Notes under the pieces: model-generated | What the model saw: only the letters and a program-made list of their open reading frames with translations | What the model was told of the DNA's origin: nothing | Databases searched by the model: none | Shown here: positions 16,373-25,804 of the stretch, in pieces | How positions within the stretch are numbered: the first letter of the stretch is position 1 | Layout of the letters: the number at the start of each line of letters is the position of its first letter | NCBI GenBank assembly: GCA_947084935.1 | Contig: CAMTUH010000001.1 | Coordinates: forward strand, 186,001-250,000 | Length of the DNA stretch: 64,000 bases | Reading direction: 5' to 3' | Origin: CAMTUH01 sp947084935 | GTDB taxonomy: Bacteria > Pseudomonadota > Gammaproteobacteria > Coxiellales > Coxiellaceae | Translations under genes and position numbers: made by a program

Positions 16373-16837
16373 ATGCGACTTTTTAGGAAAATCAGACCCT
16401 TTTTCTCATTATTGTGCTGCCTTTCGGTGTTTGTTGGGTCCGTTATTTATGCGGATTCTGTGACTATCGTGGGAAATTGGGAGACCACCGATCATAAAAC
16501 CCACCAACCATCCAGCGTTATTCGCATTTGGGAACGGAGCGGAAAATATTTCGGAAAGATTGTGAAGATTTACCGTGAAAATAATCAAAAGGCCGCCGAC
16601 CGGTGTACGCAGTGCCGCGGGAAGCTGCAGAACAAGCCCATTCTCGGCATGACCATTATTCAGGATTTGGTGGCGTACCGCGATGCGTATAGGCAAGGAA
16701 TGATTTTAGATCCCAGAGACGGGAAGTTTTATCATTGCCAAATGACGGTTGTTGATCGTGGTCAACGATTAAAAGTTCGCGGCTATATCGGATTTCCGTT
16801 GTTAGGGCGAACCGACATTTGGCTACGCGTACGGTAG
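16373..16837 (+). CDS. DUF2147-family exported protein
   Basis: A 154-residue protein with a clear signal peptide (basic RLFRKIRPFF, hydrophobic core, cleavage after VIYA near residue 26). The mature part matches the DUF2147 pattern: GNWETTD, VIRIWERSGKYFGKIVKI, a CTQC pair and MILDPRDGKFYHCQM. The function of this periplasmic family is unknown. The start at 16373 gives the best signal peptide. A hairpin GCGTAC-GGTA-GTACGC overlaps the stop codon. Confidence 0.85.
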   Translation: MRLFRKIRPFFSLLCCLSVFVGSVIYADSVTIVGNWETTDHKTHQPSSVIRIWERSGKYFGKIVKIYRENNQKAADRCTQCRGKLQNKPILGMTIIQDLVAYRDAYRQGMILDPRDGKFYHCQMTVVDRGQRLKVRGYIGFPLLGRTDIWLRVR

Positions 16838-16864
16838 TACGCTAACCTCCTTTTAGGACGAAAT

Positions 16865-18034
16865 ATGTTCGAACAGCACCTCATTTTTTCTATATTTCTT
16901 ATTTTTGCAGGTGCGGCGCTCTTGTCGACATTAGCGCTGTGGACGCGGCAATCCATGCTGGTCGCTTACATGCTGCTGGGTGTTCTCGTTGGACCTTGGG
17001 GATTTAAGTTAATTCCGAATACGATGCTGGTTCGTGCCGTCGGTGACATTGGGATTATATTTTTACTGTTTCTGCTTGGGTTGAATTTACCCTTCCAGAA
17101 GCTGTTGCTGATGTTACGTAAAACGACATGGGTTGCCATTTTCAGCTCCATTGTGTTCGCGGGGGTGGGCTTTTGGGTGTCCTGGTTGTTCGGTTACAAC
17201 ATGGTTGAGTGTTTGGTGGTGGGTGCAGCGATGATGTTTTCAAGTACCATCATCGGGATTAAATTACTCCCCACTACGATCTTACACCATCAGCACACCG
17301 GTGAGGTCATGATCAGCGTCTTGTTGCTGCAGGATTTAATTGCTATTGCCGTTTTATTATTGCTACACGGGGCTTCTCGGCAGGGTGTGTTGTTAACCGA
17401 TCTCAGCTTGGTTTTGCTTGGACTTCCGGGCATACTTATTTTTGCGTATTTGTTCGACCGATTCGTTTTACTGCCACTGTTTGCTCGTTTTAATCGAATT
17501 AAAGAATACATGTTTTTGTTAGCCATCGCGTGGTGCTTGAGTATGACGCAGTTGGCTTCTTCAGTGGGACTCTCGGGGGAAATTGGTGCATTCATCGCGG
17601 GCGTGAGTTTGGCACCGAGTCCCGTTTCCGTTTACATTGCCGAGAGCTTAAAACCCATTCGCGATTTCTTTTTAGTCCTCTTTTTCTTTTCCGTTGGCGC
17701 GACGTTTGATTTAAGTTATTTGCCCAAGGTGATTATTCCGACGCTTATTTTGTTGGGGTCATTATTGTTCATTAAGCCTATTACCTATCGGGTATTATTT
17801 AAATGGGTGGGTGAAGCGAAACAGGTGGCCTGGGAGGTGGGTGTTCGGCTCGCGCAGATCAGTGAGTTTTCATTGATTATTGCCTATGTGGCCATGGATA
17901 CGCGAATCATTGGTAATAAAGCGGCGTATTTGATTGAGGCCACTACGATTGTATCCTTTATTGTTTCTTCGTATTGGGTGGTGATGAAGTATCCAACGCC
18001 GATTGCCATGTCTGATCGCCTGCGGCGGGATTAG
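16865..18034 (+). CDS. CPA2-family cation/proton antiporter, KefB/RosB-like, without RCK domain
   Basis: A 389-residue protein of about twelve membrane spans. MLVAYMLLGVLVGPWG, MMFSSTIIGIKLLP, ISVLLLQDLIAI and GLSGEIGAFIAGVSLA are typical of the Na+/K+:H+ exchanger fold of CPA2 transporters. KefB/KefC also carry a C-terminal TrkA-N regulatory domain and are about 600 residues; here the protein ends after the membrane domain, so glutathione/NAD control is not expected. The ion is unknown. It lies 67 bases upstream of ampE on the same strand. Confidence 0.85.
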   Translation: MFEQHLIFSIFLIFAGAALLSTLALWTRQSMLVAYMLLGVLVGPWGFKLIPNTMLVRAVGDIGIIFLLFLLGLNLPFQKLLLMLRKTTWVAIFSSIVFAGVGFWVSWLFGYNMVECLVVGAAMMFSSTIIGIKLLPTTILHHQHTGEVMISVLLLQDLIAIAVLLLLHGASRQGVLLTDLSLVLLGLPGILIFAYLFDRFVLLPLFARFNRIKEYMFLLAIAWCLSMTQLASSVGLSGEIGAFIAGVSLAPSPVSVYIAESLKPIRDFFLVLFFFSVGATFDLSYLPKVIIPTLILLGSLLFIKPITYRVLFKWVGEAKQVAWEVGVRLAQISEFSLIIAYVAMDTRIIGNKAAYLIEATTIVSFIVSSYWVVMKYPTPIAMSDRLRRD

Positions 18035-18101
18035 GGATGCATTTGACGGAGCAGGGGCGATAAGCGAGAATGATGGCCTTCTTTTCAAGAAGGAATATCG
18101 C

Positions 18102-18872
18102 ATGGCTTTGACCATTATTTTAATTTGTCTTGTTGTTCAGCGCTGGTTTCACTTTGACAGCTATACCCGCCGTTACGACTGGTTTGACCACTATTATCGG
18201 TGGTTTAAACACCGGTTTGATCATCGAGGTTTTTGGTCGGGTTGGGGCGGATTTTTTATCACTGTTTTACCCGGCTTGATTATCTATATGTTAGTCGCTT
18301 CATTGGTTTGCCACGTGATTGGCCTCATTGCGTATTATTTGCTTTCACTCGTGGTGTTGTGGTATTGCTTGGATGCTCGCCGCTTGACGGTCGAAAGCGC
18401 GGGTGGGAGCAGTGCCCGACAGCTTTTGGGTATGACGGTTCAGAATATTTTCGCCCTTATCTTTTGGTTATTGGTGTTCGGATCAGTTGGTGTGGTGTTG
18501 TATACGTTAGTGGTCAGTTTGCGCAAAACCTTGGAATCCGAAGAAGATGAAAAGTCAAAATCCCTCTATGCGGTTGCTGCAAAAGCAGAGGGTATCTTGG
18601 ATTGGATTCCTATTCGCTTGATGGGCATTACTTATGCCTTAGTCGGGCATTTTTCACCGACGTTCAAGTGCTGGTACGAAAATTTGTGGACGGGAATCTA
18701 CTACACGCGAGAGCAGGCTGCTGGATGTGGGTTAATAGCGATGGGTATGGATGATGCGCCAGGACCGTTGTCGGAAGATCAATTGGGTGATATTGATGGG
18801 TTGGTAAATCGATCCTTGCTGGTCTGGTTGGTTGTTATCGCGCTATTCACCATTGGCGCGTGGATTGGTTAA
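18102..18872 (+). CDS. ampE: AmpE-like inner membrane protein
   Basis: A 256-residue protein with about four hydrophobic segments. It starts MALTIILICLVVQRWFH, and RYDWFDHYYRWF, GPLSEDQLGDIDGLVNRSLL and the C-terminal membrane span match the AmpE/CobD-like family. AmpE is a membrane protein named from the ampD-ampE beta-lactamase locus; its biochemical role is unsettled. AGGA 7 bases upstream fixes the start. It lies directly before aceE, with 5 bases between, so it is probably co-transcribed with pyruvate dehydrogenase. Confidence 0.85.
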   Translation: MALTIILICLVVQRWFHFDSYTRRYDWFDHYYRWFKHRFDHRGFWSGWGGFFITVLPGLIIYMLVASLVCHVIGLIAYYLLSLVVLWYCLDARRLTVESAGGSSARQLLGMTVQNIFALIFWLLVFGSVGVVLYTLVVSLRKTLESEEDEKSKSLYAVAAKAEGILDWIPIRLMGITYALVGHFSPTFKCWYENLWTGIYYTREQAAGCGLIAMGMDDAPGPLSEDQLGDIDGLVNRSLLVWLVVIALFTIGAWIG

Positions 18873-18877
18873 GTATT

Positions 18878-21529
18878 ATGCCGGAGAATTCAAAAACTTC
18901 TCAGGATGCTGATCCCATTGAAACCCAGGAATGGAAAGACGCACTCGATTCAGTAATGGAATACGAGAGTGCGGGACGTGCTGAATTCATTATCCAGCAA
19001 TTATTAGATCACGCCCGCCAAGTGGGGGTCGCCGTGCCAACGGGGATTACGACTCCGTACCTCAATACCATTCCCGCCGATAAAGAAGAGCAAATTCCCG
19101 AAGATTTTAAACACATGGTTCGTTTAACGGACTACATGCGCTGGAACGCATTGGCCATGGTGATGCGCGTGGCGGAGAAAAAGGCAGGATTAGGTGGTCA
19201 TATTTCCAGTTACGCATCGATTGCCACGCTTTTTGAGGTCGGTCTGAATTATTTTTTCCGAGCCGATGATTTAATTTTTTTCCAGGGACACTCGGCGGAA
19301 GGTATTTACGCGCGGGCCTTTTTGGAAGGACGAATCAGCGAGAAAATGCTCGAGAATTTTCGTCAAGAAGTGTTTAAAAAAGGATTGTCTTCTTATCCGC
19401 ACCCTTATTTAATGCCGGACTTTTGGCAATTTCCAACGGTGTCCATGGGGTTGGGGCCATTCATGGCTGTTTATCAAGCTCAGTTTTTAAAGTACCTACA
19501 CAATCGTGGGTTGGCAGACACGAGTAAACGAAAAGTTTGGGCGTTCTGCGGCGATGGTGAAATGGGAGAGCCCGAATCTCAAGGCGCGGCGTTAATTGCC
19601 AGCCGCGAGAAATTGGATAATCTTATTTTTGTCATCAATTGTAATTTGCAACGCCTGGATGGGCCGGTTTCGGGTAATGGTCAAATTATTCAAGAATTGG
19701 AAGGATCATTTCGCGGTGCTGGTTGGCGCGTGATTAAAGTGATTTGGGGCAGCGGTTGGGATGCGTTATTTGCTAAGGATAAAGCGGGATGGCTGACGAA
19801 GCGAATCGGCGAATTGGTGGATGGTGAGTATCAATGCTATTGCGCCAAAGACGGTGCTTATCTGCGCGAACATTTTTTTGGAAAATACCCCGAATTATTG
19901 GAATTGGTTTCACATTTGAGCGACGAGGAGTTGAAGCAACTGACCGACGGCGGTCACGATCCCCAAAAAGTGTATGCCGCTTATGCGGAAGCGATGAAAG
20001 ATTGCGGTCAGCCCACCGTGATTTTAGCAAAGACCATCAAGGGATACGGTTATGGCAAGGAGGGAGAAGGACTCAATATTACTCATAATTTAGAAGAATT
20101 GAGTGTAGAGGGGTTAAAAGCGTTTCGTGATCGTTTCGATTTGCCACTGACCGATCAGCAGCTGGAAAAGCTCGAATTTTATAAGCCCAAAGACGATGCG
20201 CCAGAAATGGAGTATTTGCACCGTCAGCGCAAAAAATTAGGCGGGTATTTGCCGAGTCGTCACACCGATTGCGATGCGTTAACAGCACCGGATCTCGCTG
20301 AGTTTGAGGCCGTGTTGAAGGGATCGGGTGATCGCTCGATTTCAACGGGCATGGCTTTTGCGCGTGTGCTGATGATTTTATTAAAAGATGAGAATATCAA
20401 AGACCGCATCGTGCCGATCGTGGCGGATGAAGCGCGTACGTTGGGCTTAGAAGGATTATTTCGACAAACGGGTATTTACGCCGTGGAGGGCCAAAAATAC
20501 ACGCCGGAGGATCGCGAACGATTGGTTTATTACCGCGAAGAAAAGCAAGGACAAGTATTGCAGCAAGGTATTAGTGAAGCCGGCGCGATTTCAAGTTGGA
20601 TTGCAGCGGGAACGTCGTACGCGAATAATCGAGTTGCCATGATTCCGTTTTATAATTATTACGCGATGTTCGGCTATCAGCGCGTGGGGGACTTTGTGTG
20701 GGCGGCGGGCGATATGCAAGCGCGGGGATTTATTCTGGGTGGCTTGGCGGGAAGAACTACTTTGCCGGGTGAAGGACTGCAGCATCAGGATTCCCACAAT
20801 TTATTGATGTTCAGCGCCGTGCCGACGTGTCGTACGTACGATCCTACGTTTGCTTATGAAGTGGCCGTCATTGTTCAAGACGGTTTGCGCCGCATGGTGC
20901 AAGAACAAGAGAACGTGTTTTATTACATCACACTGATGAATGAAAACTATCAACACCCGCCGATGCCGAAAGGCGTGGAAGAGGGCATCATTAAAGGCAT
21001 GTATTTATTTCAGCGCGGCAGCGATAAATCATCAAAACGCATGCAATTACTCGGGGCGGGAGCGATTCTGCGCGAAGTCATTGCAGCAGCGGATTTGTTG
21101 GAAAAAGAATTCGGGGTGGCGGCAGACGTGTGGAGCGTGACGAGTTTTAATTTACTGCGTCACGATATTGAATCTACGACGCGTTATAATGATTTGCATC
21201 CCGAGGAATCACCTAAAGCAAGTTACGTCGAAACGTGTTTGAAAAACCAAAAGGGACCCGTGATTGCCGCGACCGATTACATGAAATTGATGGCCAATCA
21301 AATTCGTCAGGCCGTCAAACAACCGTATTACGTGTTGGGTACGGATGGGTTTGGTCGCAGTGATACGCGCTCTGTGTTGCGTGATTTTTTTGAAGTGGAT
21401 GCAAAAATGATTGCGTACACGGCGTTAAAAGCGTTATACGATCAGGGTGATTATTCAAAGGATGCGCTGATAAAAGCGATGAAAACATTGAAGATTGACG
21501 CCAGTCGGCCAGATCCACGGACCATTTAG
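18878..21529 (+). CDS. aceE: Pyruvate dehydrogenase E1 component
   Basis: An 883-residue homodimeric-type E1, thiamine diphosphate dependent, decarboxylating pyruvate and acetylating the lipoyl groups of AceF. The ThDP motif is AFCGDGEMGEPESQGAALI ... NCNLQRLDGPV. SYASIATLFEVG, IVPIVADEARTLGLEGLF and GLQHQDSHNLL are characteristic. Length is nearly that of E. coli AceE (887). First enzyme of the aceE-aceF-lpd unit that makes acetyl-CoA. Confidence 0.97.
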   Translation: MPENSKTSQDADPIETQEWKDALDSVMEYESAGRAEFIIQQLLDHARQVGVAVPTGITTPYLNTIPADKEEQIPEDFKHMVRLTDYMRWNALAMVMRVAEKKAGLGGHISSYASIATLFEVGLNYFFRADDLIFFQGHSAEGIYARAFLEGRISEKMLENFRQEVFKKGLSSYPHPYLMPDFWQFPTVSMGLGPFMAVYQAQFLKYLHNRGLADTSKRKVWAFCGDGEMGEPESQGAALIASREKLDNLIFVINCNLQRLDGPVSGNGQIIQELEGSFRGAGWRVIKVIWGSGWDALFAKDKAGWLTKRIGELVDGEYQCYCAKDGAYLREHFFGKYPELLELVSHLSDEELKQLTDGGHDPQKVYAAYAEAMKDCGQPTVILAKTIKGYGYGKEGEGLNITHNLEELSVEGLKAFRDRFDLPLTDQQLEKLEFYKPKDDAPEMEYLHRQRKKLGGYLPSRHTDCDALTAPDLAEFEAVLKGSGDRSISTGMAFARVLMILLKDENIKDRIVPIVADEARTLGLEGLFRQTGIYAVEGQKYTPEDRERLVYYREEKQGQVLQQGISEAGAISSWIAAGTSYANNRVAMIPFYNYYAMFGYQRVGDFVWAAGDMQARGFILGGLAGRTTLPGEGLQHQDSHNLLMFSAVPTCRTYDPTFAYEVAVIVQDGLRRMVQEQENVFYYITLMNENYQHPPMPKGVEEGIIKGMYLFQRGSDKSSKRMQLLGAGAILREVIAAADLLEKEFGVAADVWSVTSFNLLRHDIESTTRYNDLHPEESPKASYVETCLKNQKGPVIAATDYMKLMANQIRQAVKQPYYVLGTDGFGRSDTRSVLRDFFEVDAKMIAYTALKALYDQGDYSKDALIKAMKTLKIDASRPDPRTI

Positions 21530-21546
21530 GAACTAAGGGGAAAATA

Positions 21547-22857
21547 GTGGCAAGTCGGATAGAACAAGTGCTGATTCCCGATATGGGAGGCGCAGAAAAT
21601 GTCGAAGTCATAGAAGTTTTAGTCAAGCCCGGCGACACCGTTGAGGTAGAAACTTCGCTGATTACTTTGGAAGGCGAAAAAGCCACGATGGATGTCCCAT
21701 CTCCTTTTGCGGGTATTGTTAAAGACATTCAAGTGAAGGTCGGTGATAAAGTTAAAGAGGGAACCAAAATTTTAACCCTGGAAGTCACTGAGAAAGCGGG
21801 CAAAAAACCCGAAGAAAAAAAGACAGAAGAAAAACCAAAAGAAAAATCGGAAGAGGCACCTTCGCGGCCCAAGGAAAAAGCCGAAAAAGCGCCCGAAGAA
21901 AAAGAAGCGGCTGAGTCGGAAGAAACTCCTGAAGCAACCGAAGGATTTGGGACGGCGGTACACGCAGGCCCGGCGGTTCGTCGAATTGCCCACGAATTTG
22001 GGATAAATTTACTAAAAATACAAGGCAGCGGTCCGAAAAATCGCATCTTAAAAGAAGACGTCCAGAAATTTGTAAAAGCCCAATTAAAAGTGGCCGAAAG
22101 TAAAGGTGTTGGTGGGTTTGGTTTCGCGCCTGCGCCCAAGATTGATTTTTCAAAATTTGGTGAAACTGAGAAGAAGCCGTTATCAAAAATCAAGAAGGCA
22201 GCGGGAGCAAATTTAAGCCGTAACTGGGCGACGATTCCGCACGTGACGCAATTTGGTGAAGCGGATATTACCGAATTAGAAACCTTTCGGCACAGTCAAA
22301 AAGAATACGCGGAACAACAAAACGTTCGATTAACGCCGCTGGTTTTCATCATCAAGGCCGTCGTGGCAGCGTTAAAAGAGTATCCTCACTTTAATGCTTC
22401 GCTGGATGAAACGGGTGAAAACCTTATATTAAAAAAATATTTTCACGTCGGGGTGGCGGTGGATACGCCGAATGGATTGGTGGTTCCCGTGATTCGCGAT
22501 GCCGATAAGAAGGGTTTATTTGAAGTCGCCCACGAATTGGGTGCAGTCAGTGAAAAAGCACGTACCAAAGGGTTGAGTTTGACGGACATGCAGGGCGGTT
22601 GTTTCAGTATTTCCAGTTTGGGAGGTATTGGTGGAACGGCGTTTACGCCGATTATAAATGCGCCTGAAGTAGCGATTTTGGGCGTCTCGCGTATGTCGTG
22701 GAAACCCGTTTGCGACAGCGCGGGAGTGTGTCAAACGCGGTTGATGTTACCGCTCAGTGTGTCTTATGATCACCGCGTGATTGATGGTGCCGATGGTGCG
22801 CGGTTTACGGTTTATTTAGCAGAGTGTTTGTCGGACATTCGCACGTTGTTGTTGTAA
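21547..22857 (+). CDS. aceF: Pyruvate dehydrogenase E2, dihydrolipoyl acetyltransferase
   Basis: A 436-residue E2 core. A single lipoyl domain (1-80; LEGEKATMDVPSPF with the lipoylated Lys) is followed by a long Glu/Lys/Pro-rich flexible linker (about 80-130). A peripheral subunit-binding domain (about 138-178; AVRRIAHEFGINL, GPKNRILKEDVQ) and the acetyltransferase domain (200-436; SYDHRVIDGADGARF with catalytic His) complete it. E. coli AceF has three lipoyl domains; one is common elsewhere. Start is GTG 21547 with GGGGAAAATA upstream, 17 bases after aceE. Confidence 0.96.
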   Translation: MASRIEQVLIPDMGGAENVEVIEVLVKPGDTVEVETSLITLEGEKATMDVPSPFAGIVKDIQVKVGDKVKEGTKILTLEVTEKAGKKPEEKKTEEKPKEKSEEAPSRPKEKAEKAPEEKEAAESEETPEATEGFGTAVHAGPAVRRIAHEFGINLLKIQGSGPKNRILKEDVQKFVKAQLKVAESKGVGGFGFAPAPKIDFSKFGETEKKPLSKIKKAAGANLSRNWATIPHVTQFGEADITELETFRHSQKEYAEQQNVRLTPLVFIIKAVVAALKEYPHFNASLDETGENLILKKYFHVGVAVDTPNGLVVPVIRDADKKGLFEVAHELGAVSEKARTKGLSLTDMQGGCFSISSLGGIGGTAFTPIINAPEVAILGVSRMSWKPVCDSAGVCQTRLMLPLSVSYDHRVIDGADGARFTVYLAECLSDIRTLLL

Positions 22858-22863
22858 AAAAGC

Positions 22864-22913
22864 CGTAGCCTGGATGGAGCCCCCGCTTCGCGGGGCGTAA
22901 TCCGGGAATTCCG
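22864..22913 (+). repeat. GTAGCC-type dispersed repeat, copy 2 (between aceF and lpd)
   Basis: GTAGCCTGGATGGAGCC, a central palindrome CCCCGCTTCGCGGGG and GTAATCCGGGAATTCC. It sits inside an operon, six bases after the aceF stop, and its hairpin could affect mRNA stability or attenuate lpd. Confidence 0.8.
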
Positions 22914-22947
22914 GAGATTGATTATTTAAAATTTAAAGAGGAAATTC

Positions 22948-24363
22948 ATGTCAAAAGAAATCAATACTGAAGTGGTTGTGTTAGGCAGCGGACCGGGCGG
23001 ATATGCTGCAGCATTTCGTGCCGCGGACTTGGGTAAGCAGGTCACTTTAGTCGAGCGCTACGAAAATATCGGCGGTGTTTGTTTAAATGTGGGCTGTATT
23101 CCTTCAAAAGCGCTATTACACGTGGCCAAAGTTATTGATGACGCCGAGGACGTGTCGCCATTTGGCGTGGACTTTGGGAAACCCAAAATCGACGCCAAAA
23201 AAATTCGGGAATGGAAAAACAGCGTCGTGAAAAAATTAACCGGCGGTCTCAAGGCCATGGCGAAACAACGTAAAGTAGAAATCATTACTGGTGTGGGGAA
23301 ATTTACGGGCGCGAACGAAATAACCGTCGAGCACAATAAAGAAAAAACCGTGATTAAATTCAAGAACGCGGTTGTTGCCGTGGGTTCACTCCCCGTTAAA
23401 TTGCCTTTTATTCCGGATGATCCGCGTATATTCGATTCCACGGGTGCGCTAGAATTGGAAAAAGTAAACGGTCATTTGCTCGTCATTGGCGGCGGTATTA
23501 TCGGCTTGGAAATGGCAACGGTGTACCATGCGTTGGGCACGAAAATCAGTGTGGTTGAATCGATGGATCAAATCATTCCGGGCGCGGATGCTGATGTGGT
23601 AAGGCCATTGTATCAGCGCATACAAAAACGGTATGACCATATTTATCTCAAGACAAGCGTTACAAAAGTTGAGGTGAAAAAAGACGGATTATACGTGACT
23701 TTTAAAGGTGACAACGCACCCAAGGAACCACAAAAATACGATCAAATTTTAGTGGCCGTGGGTCGTCGCCCGAACGGAAAAATGATTGACGCTGAAAAGG
23801 CGGGAATTAAGGTGGATGATCGTGGGTTTATTGCAGTTGACAATCAACTGCGAACCAATGTATCCCATATTTATGCCATTGGTGATATCGTCGGGCAGCC
23901 GATGCTCGCACACAAGGCGACTTACGAGGGACGATTGGCGGCGGAAGTCATTGCGGGGAAAAAACATTTCCGTGACGCGCGTTGTATTCCGGCCGTTGCG
24001 TACACCGATCCGGAAGTGGCTTGGGTTGGTCTTACCGAAAATCAAGCAAAAGAAAACGGTATTAAATACGACAAAGGTGTTTTCCCGTGGGCGGCCAGCG
24101 GTCGTGCGTTGTCGCTCAATCGTTCGGAAGGTTTTACGAAATTATTGTTTGACGAACACGGTACCGTGATTGGCGGTGGAATTGTCGGCGTGAATGCCGG
24201 TGATTTGATTTCCGAAGTCGCGTTGGCGATTGAAATGGGTTGCGACGCGGAAGATCTGGCGCTGACGATACACCCGCATCCTACTTTGTCTGAGACCGTT
24301 ATGATGGCGTCGGAGATGTACGAGGGGACGATTACGGATTTGATTGCGCCAAAGAAATCGTAA
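22948..24363 (+). CDS. lpd: Dihydrolipoyl dehydrogenase (E3)
   Basis: A 471-residue FAD/NAD disulfide oxidoreductase reoxidising the lipoyl groups of E2. FAD motif VVVLGSGPGGYAAAFRAADL at 9-28, redox pair CLNVGC (Cys45, Cys50), NAD motif VIGGGIIGLEMATVYHALG, and C-terminal HPHPTLSE with the catalytic His. GAGG 7 bases before ATG. As the only copy in view, it probably also serves 2-oxoglutarate dehydrogenase. Confidence 0.97.
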   Translation: MSKEINTEVVVLGSGPGGYAAAFRAADLGKQVTLVERYENIGGVCLNVGCIPSKALLHVAKVIDDAEDVSPFGVDFGKPKIDAKKIREWKNSVVKKLTGGLKAMAKQRKVEIITGVGKFTGANEITVEHNKEKTVIKFKNAVVAVGSLPVKLPFIPDDPRIFDSTGALELEKVNGHLLVIGGGIIGLEMATVYHALGTKISVVESMDQIIPGADADVVRPLYQRIQKRYDHIYLKTSVTKVEVKKDGLYVTFKGDNAPKEPQKYDQILVAVGRRPNGKMIDAEKAGIKVDDRGFIAVDNQLRTNVSHIYAIGDIVGQPMLAHKATYEGRLAAEVIAGKKHFRDARCIPAVAYTDPEVAWVGLTENQAKENGIKYDKGVFPWAASGRALSLNRSEGFTKLLFDEHGTVIGGGIVGVNAGDLISEVALAIEMGCDAEDLALTIHPHPTLSETVMMASEMYEGTITDLIAPKKS

Positions 24364-24387
24364 ATGGTCGCCAATAAGTTTCCCTTG

Positions 24388-24654
24388 CTGAACGCTCCGG
24401 AGGAACACCGAGCTCCCGGCATTCCTCGGCTTGCGCCGCCTTGGAATAAACCGGTCGCGAAATTCGACGTCCCTGTCTCAGGATTCGCTCCCATTTTCTT
24501 TCGTACTTCCCTGTACTCGTACTGTCATTTTTCTATATGCACCCAGCCCGCCTTCCCTGGCGGGCGTTCGGCGGGTGCAAAGCTTCGCTTTGCACGGTTT
24601 CCGCCTCACCCTGCGGATGCTCGATGGAGCTCGGTGTTCCTCCGGAGCGTTCAG
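24388..24654. repeat. Inverted-repeat element, family B, copy 1 (267 bp)
   Basis: Bounded by a perfect 28-bp inverted repeat: 24388-24415 begins CTGAACGCTCCGGAGGAACA and 24627-24654 is its exact complement. The interior has a second palindromic layer (GGCATTCCTCGGCTTGCGCC against CACCCTGCGGATGCTCGATG). No open frame of its own. Related cores occur at 57939 and 37014. It has the form of a non-autonomous miniature element. Confidence 0.85.
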
Positions 24655-25342
24655 CGAACACCGTAGCGAAGCCGTAGCCTGGGTGTAGCCTCGCTTCGGG
24701 GCGTAACCCGGGAATTCCCGTATTTAGCGAGACGTTGTGAGGGGCGCCACGCGCCACGCACCATCGTTCGATTTTTGAGACACCGTTTTTTTGAAAGAGC
24801 CGCTCTAATTCATTAATGGTATTTCCCGTCGTCACTACGTCGTCGATCAAAGCAATGTGCGTTGCTTTAATGGGGCGAACGATTTGAAAGGCTCTTCGCA
24901 CGTTGCGCGCCCGCTGTTTGGCGGATAAATGAGATTGGGGCTTTGTATTTTTGATTCGTCGGCATGCAATAAAATCCAAAGGAATCTTGAAATGTTTTGC
25001 GATGGGTTTAGCGATTTCCAACGCTTGATTAAATCCACGCTGACGCAAGCGTTTTGGATGCAAAGGCACGGGAATGAGGAGTTCGGGGAGCGGATTAGCA
25101 CGATGCTTTTCAATATATTCAATGAATAATTGCGCGAAGGCATGCGCGTACAACAGTTGTCGGTGAAATTTAAGTAGAAGTAGGCTTCGATCAATTGGTG
25201 GTTGGTAGGTGAAGGGTGAAAAAATGGATGCGTGTGAATCTGCCCACGGTAATTCAGCACGACAAAATTCGCAGCACACGGTTTTTCGTGCTACTTCATT
25301 GCGGCAGAATACGCAGGTGGGTGGGAAGAGCCAGGAAAACAT
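24533..25342 (-). CDS. comF: ComF-family phosphoribosyltransferase-like protein with repeat-derived tail
   Basis: Residues 1-207 are a ComF/GntX protein. A zinc-ribbon-like N-terminus (PPTCVFC, TVCCEFCRAELPW) precedes a PRTase fold with ELLIPVPLHPKRLRQRGFNQ and the PRPP loop ALIDDVVTTGNT. ComF supports DNA uptake in competent bacteria; its role here is not known. From about residue 208 to the stop at 269 the codons come from the GTAGCC repeat and family B element, so the tail (STOP included) is not native. The start at 25342 is chosen by the family; upstream codons lie in repeat sequence. Confidence 0.85.
   Translation of the reverse strand: MFSWLFPPTCVFCRNEVARKTVCCEFCRAELPWADSHASIFSPFTYQPPIDRSLLLLKFHRQLLYAHAFAQLFIEYIEKHRANPLPELLIPVPLHPKRLRQRGFNQALEIAKPIAKHFKIPLDFIACRRIKNTKPQSHLSAKQRARNVRRAFQIVRPIKATHIALIDDVVTTGNTINELERLFQKNGVSKIERWCVARGAPHNVSLNTGIPGLRPEARLHPGYGFATVFAERSGGTPSSIEHPQGEAETVQSEALHPPNARQGRRAGCI
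24671..24720 (+). repeat. GTAGCC-type dispersed repeat, copy 3
   Basis: GTAGCCTGGGTGTAGCC, then GCTTCGGGGCGTAACCCGGG and AATTCCCG. Directly adjacent to the right end of the family B element and read antisense as the ComF tail. Confidence 0.8.
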
Positions 25343-25804
25343 CGGAAAAAATTCTACGTGGTTTATTTGTTTTTGGAATACCGGGGGTGGAGCACTGAAT
25401 CGAATAGGTCCTTTTTCCGGCAATGGCTCGTCGGGCTTTGGCCCTTGCGGCGCTACGCATTCCATGCTTCGCTTGCAAGCTGCCCTCGCCATCGTTGGCT
25501 CGGGCGCTCAGCGGGCATGACGCTTTGCTTCATGCGAGTTCCGCTTCGCCCTGCGCTTTATTTGCCTGCAAAAGGACCCATTCGATTCAGTCCGTAGGTT
25601 ACTGTTTTCGCGTCAAGCCTGGGTGCAGCCCATGGCAATCGCACTCAACCCTTCCCGTCATCGCGAGGCGCCATTAGGCGCCGTGGCGATCCAGGATTAA
25701 AGTTCTGGATTCCCCGCGGTCAAGCCGCGAGGCTTCACTTCGAATGCATAACCCAGGAATTCCCTGTGTCGTCCTGAGCCCCCAAATTTTGATAAGATAC
25801 CTCC
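25343..25804. repeat. 462-base repeat-filled region between comF and bioC
   Basis: No gene seen. Contents: an inverted-repeat element of about 198 bp (25394-25591; listed separately) and a composite stretch 25613-25770. There the two halves of a GTAGCC-type repeat (AAGCCTGGGTGCAGCC on the left, GCATAACCCAGGAATTCCC on the right) flank a block starting CCATGGCAATCGCACTCAA. That block is the end sequence of the family A element, which implies insertion of one repeat into another. Short overlapping frames here are repeat-derived. Confidence 0.75.
25394..25591. repeat. Inverted-repeat element, family D (198 bp)
   Basis: The left end ACTGAATCGAATAGGTCC is complementary to the right end (25562-25591) with 3 mismatches over 30 bases. 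The GC-rich interior has no supported gene. Probably a miniature mobile element. Confidence 0.8.

Noticed and set aside
21729..22193. 154-codon minus-strand frame inside aceF
   Set aside because: A Ser/Phe-rich shadow of the Glu/Lys-rich aceF linker; aceF is certain.
24364..24688. Open frames of 85-100 codons on the plus strand after lpd
   Set aside because: They are generated by the family B inverted repeat and the GTAGCC repeat; no ribosome site or family resemblance.
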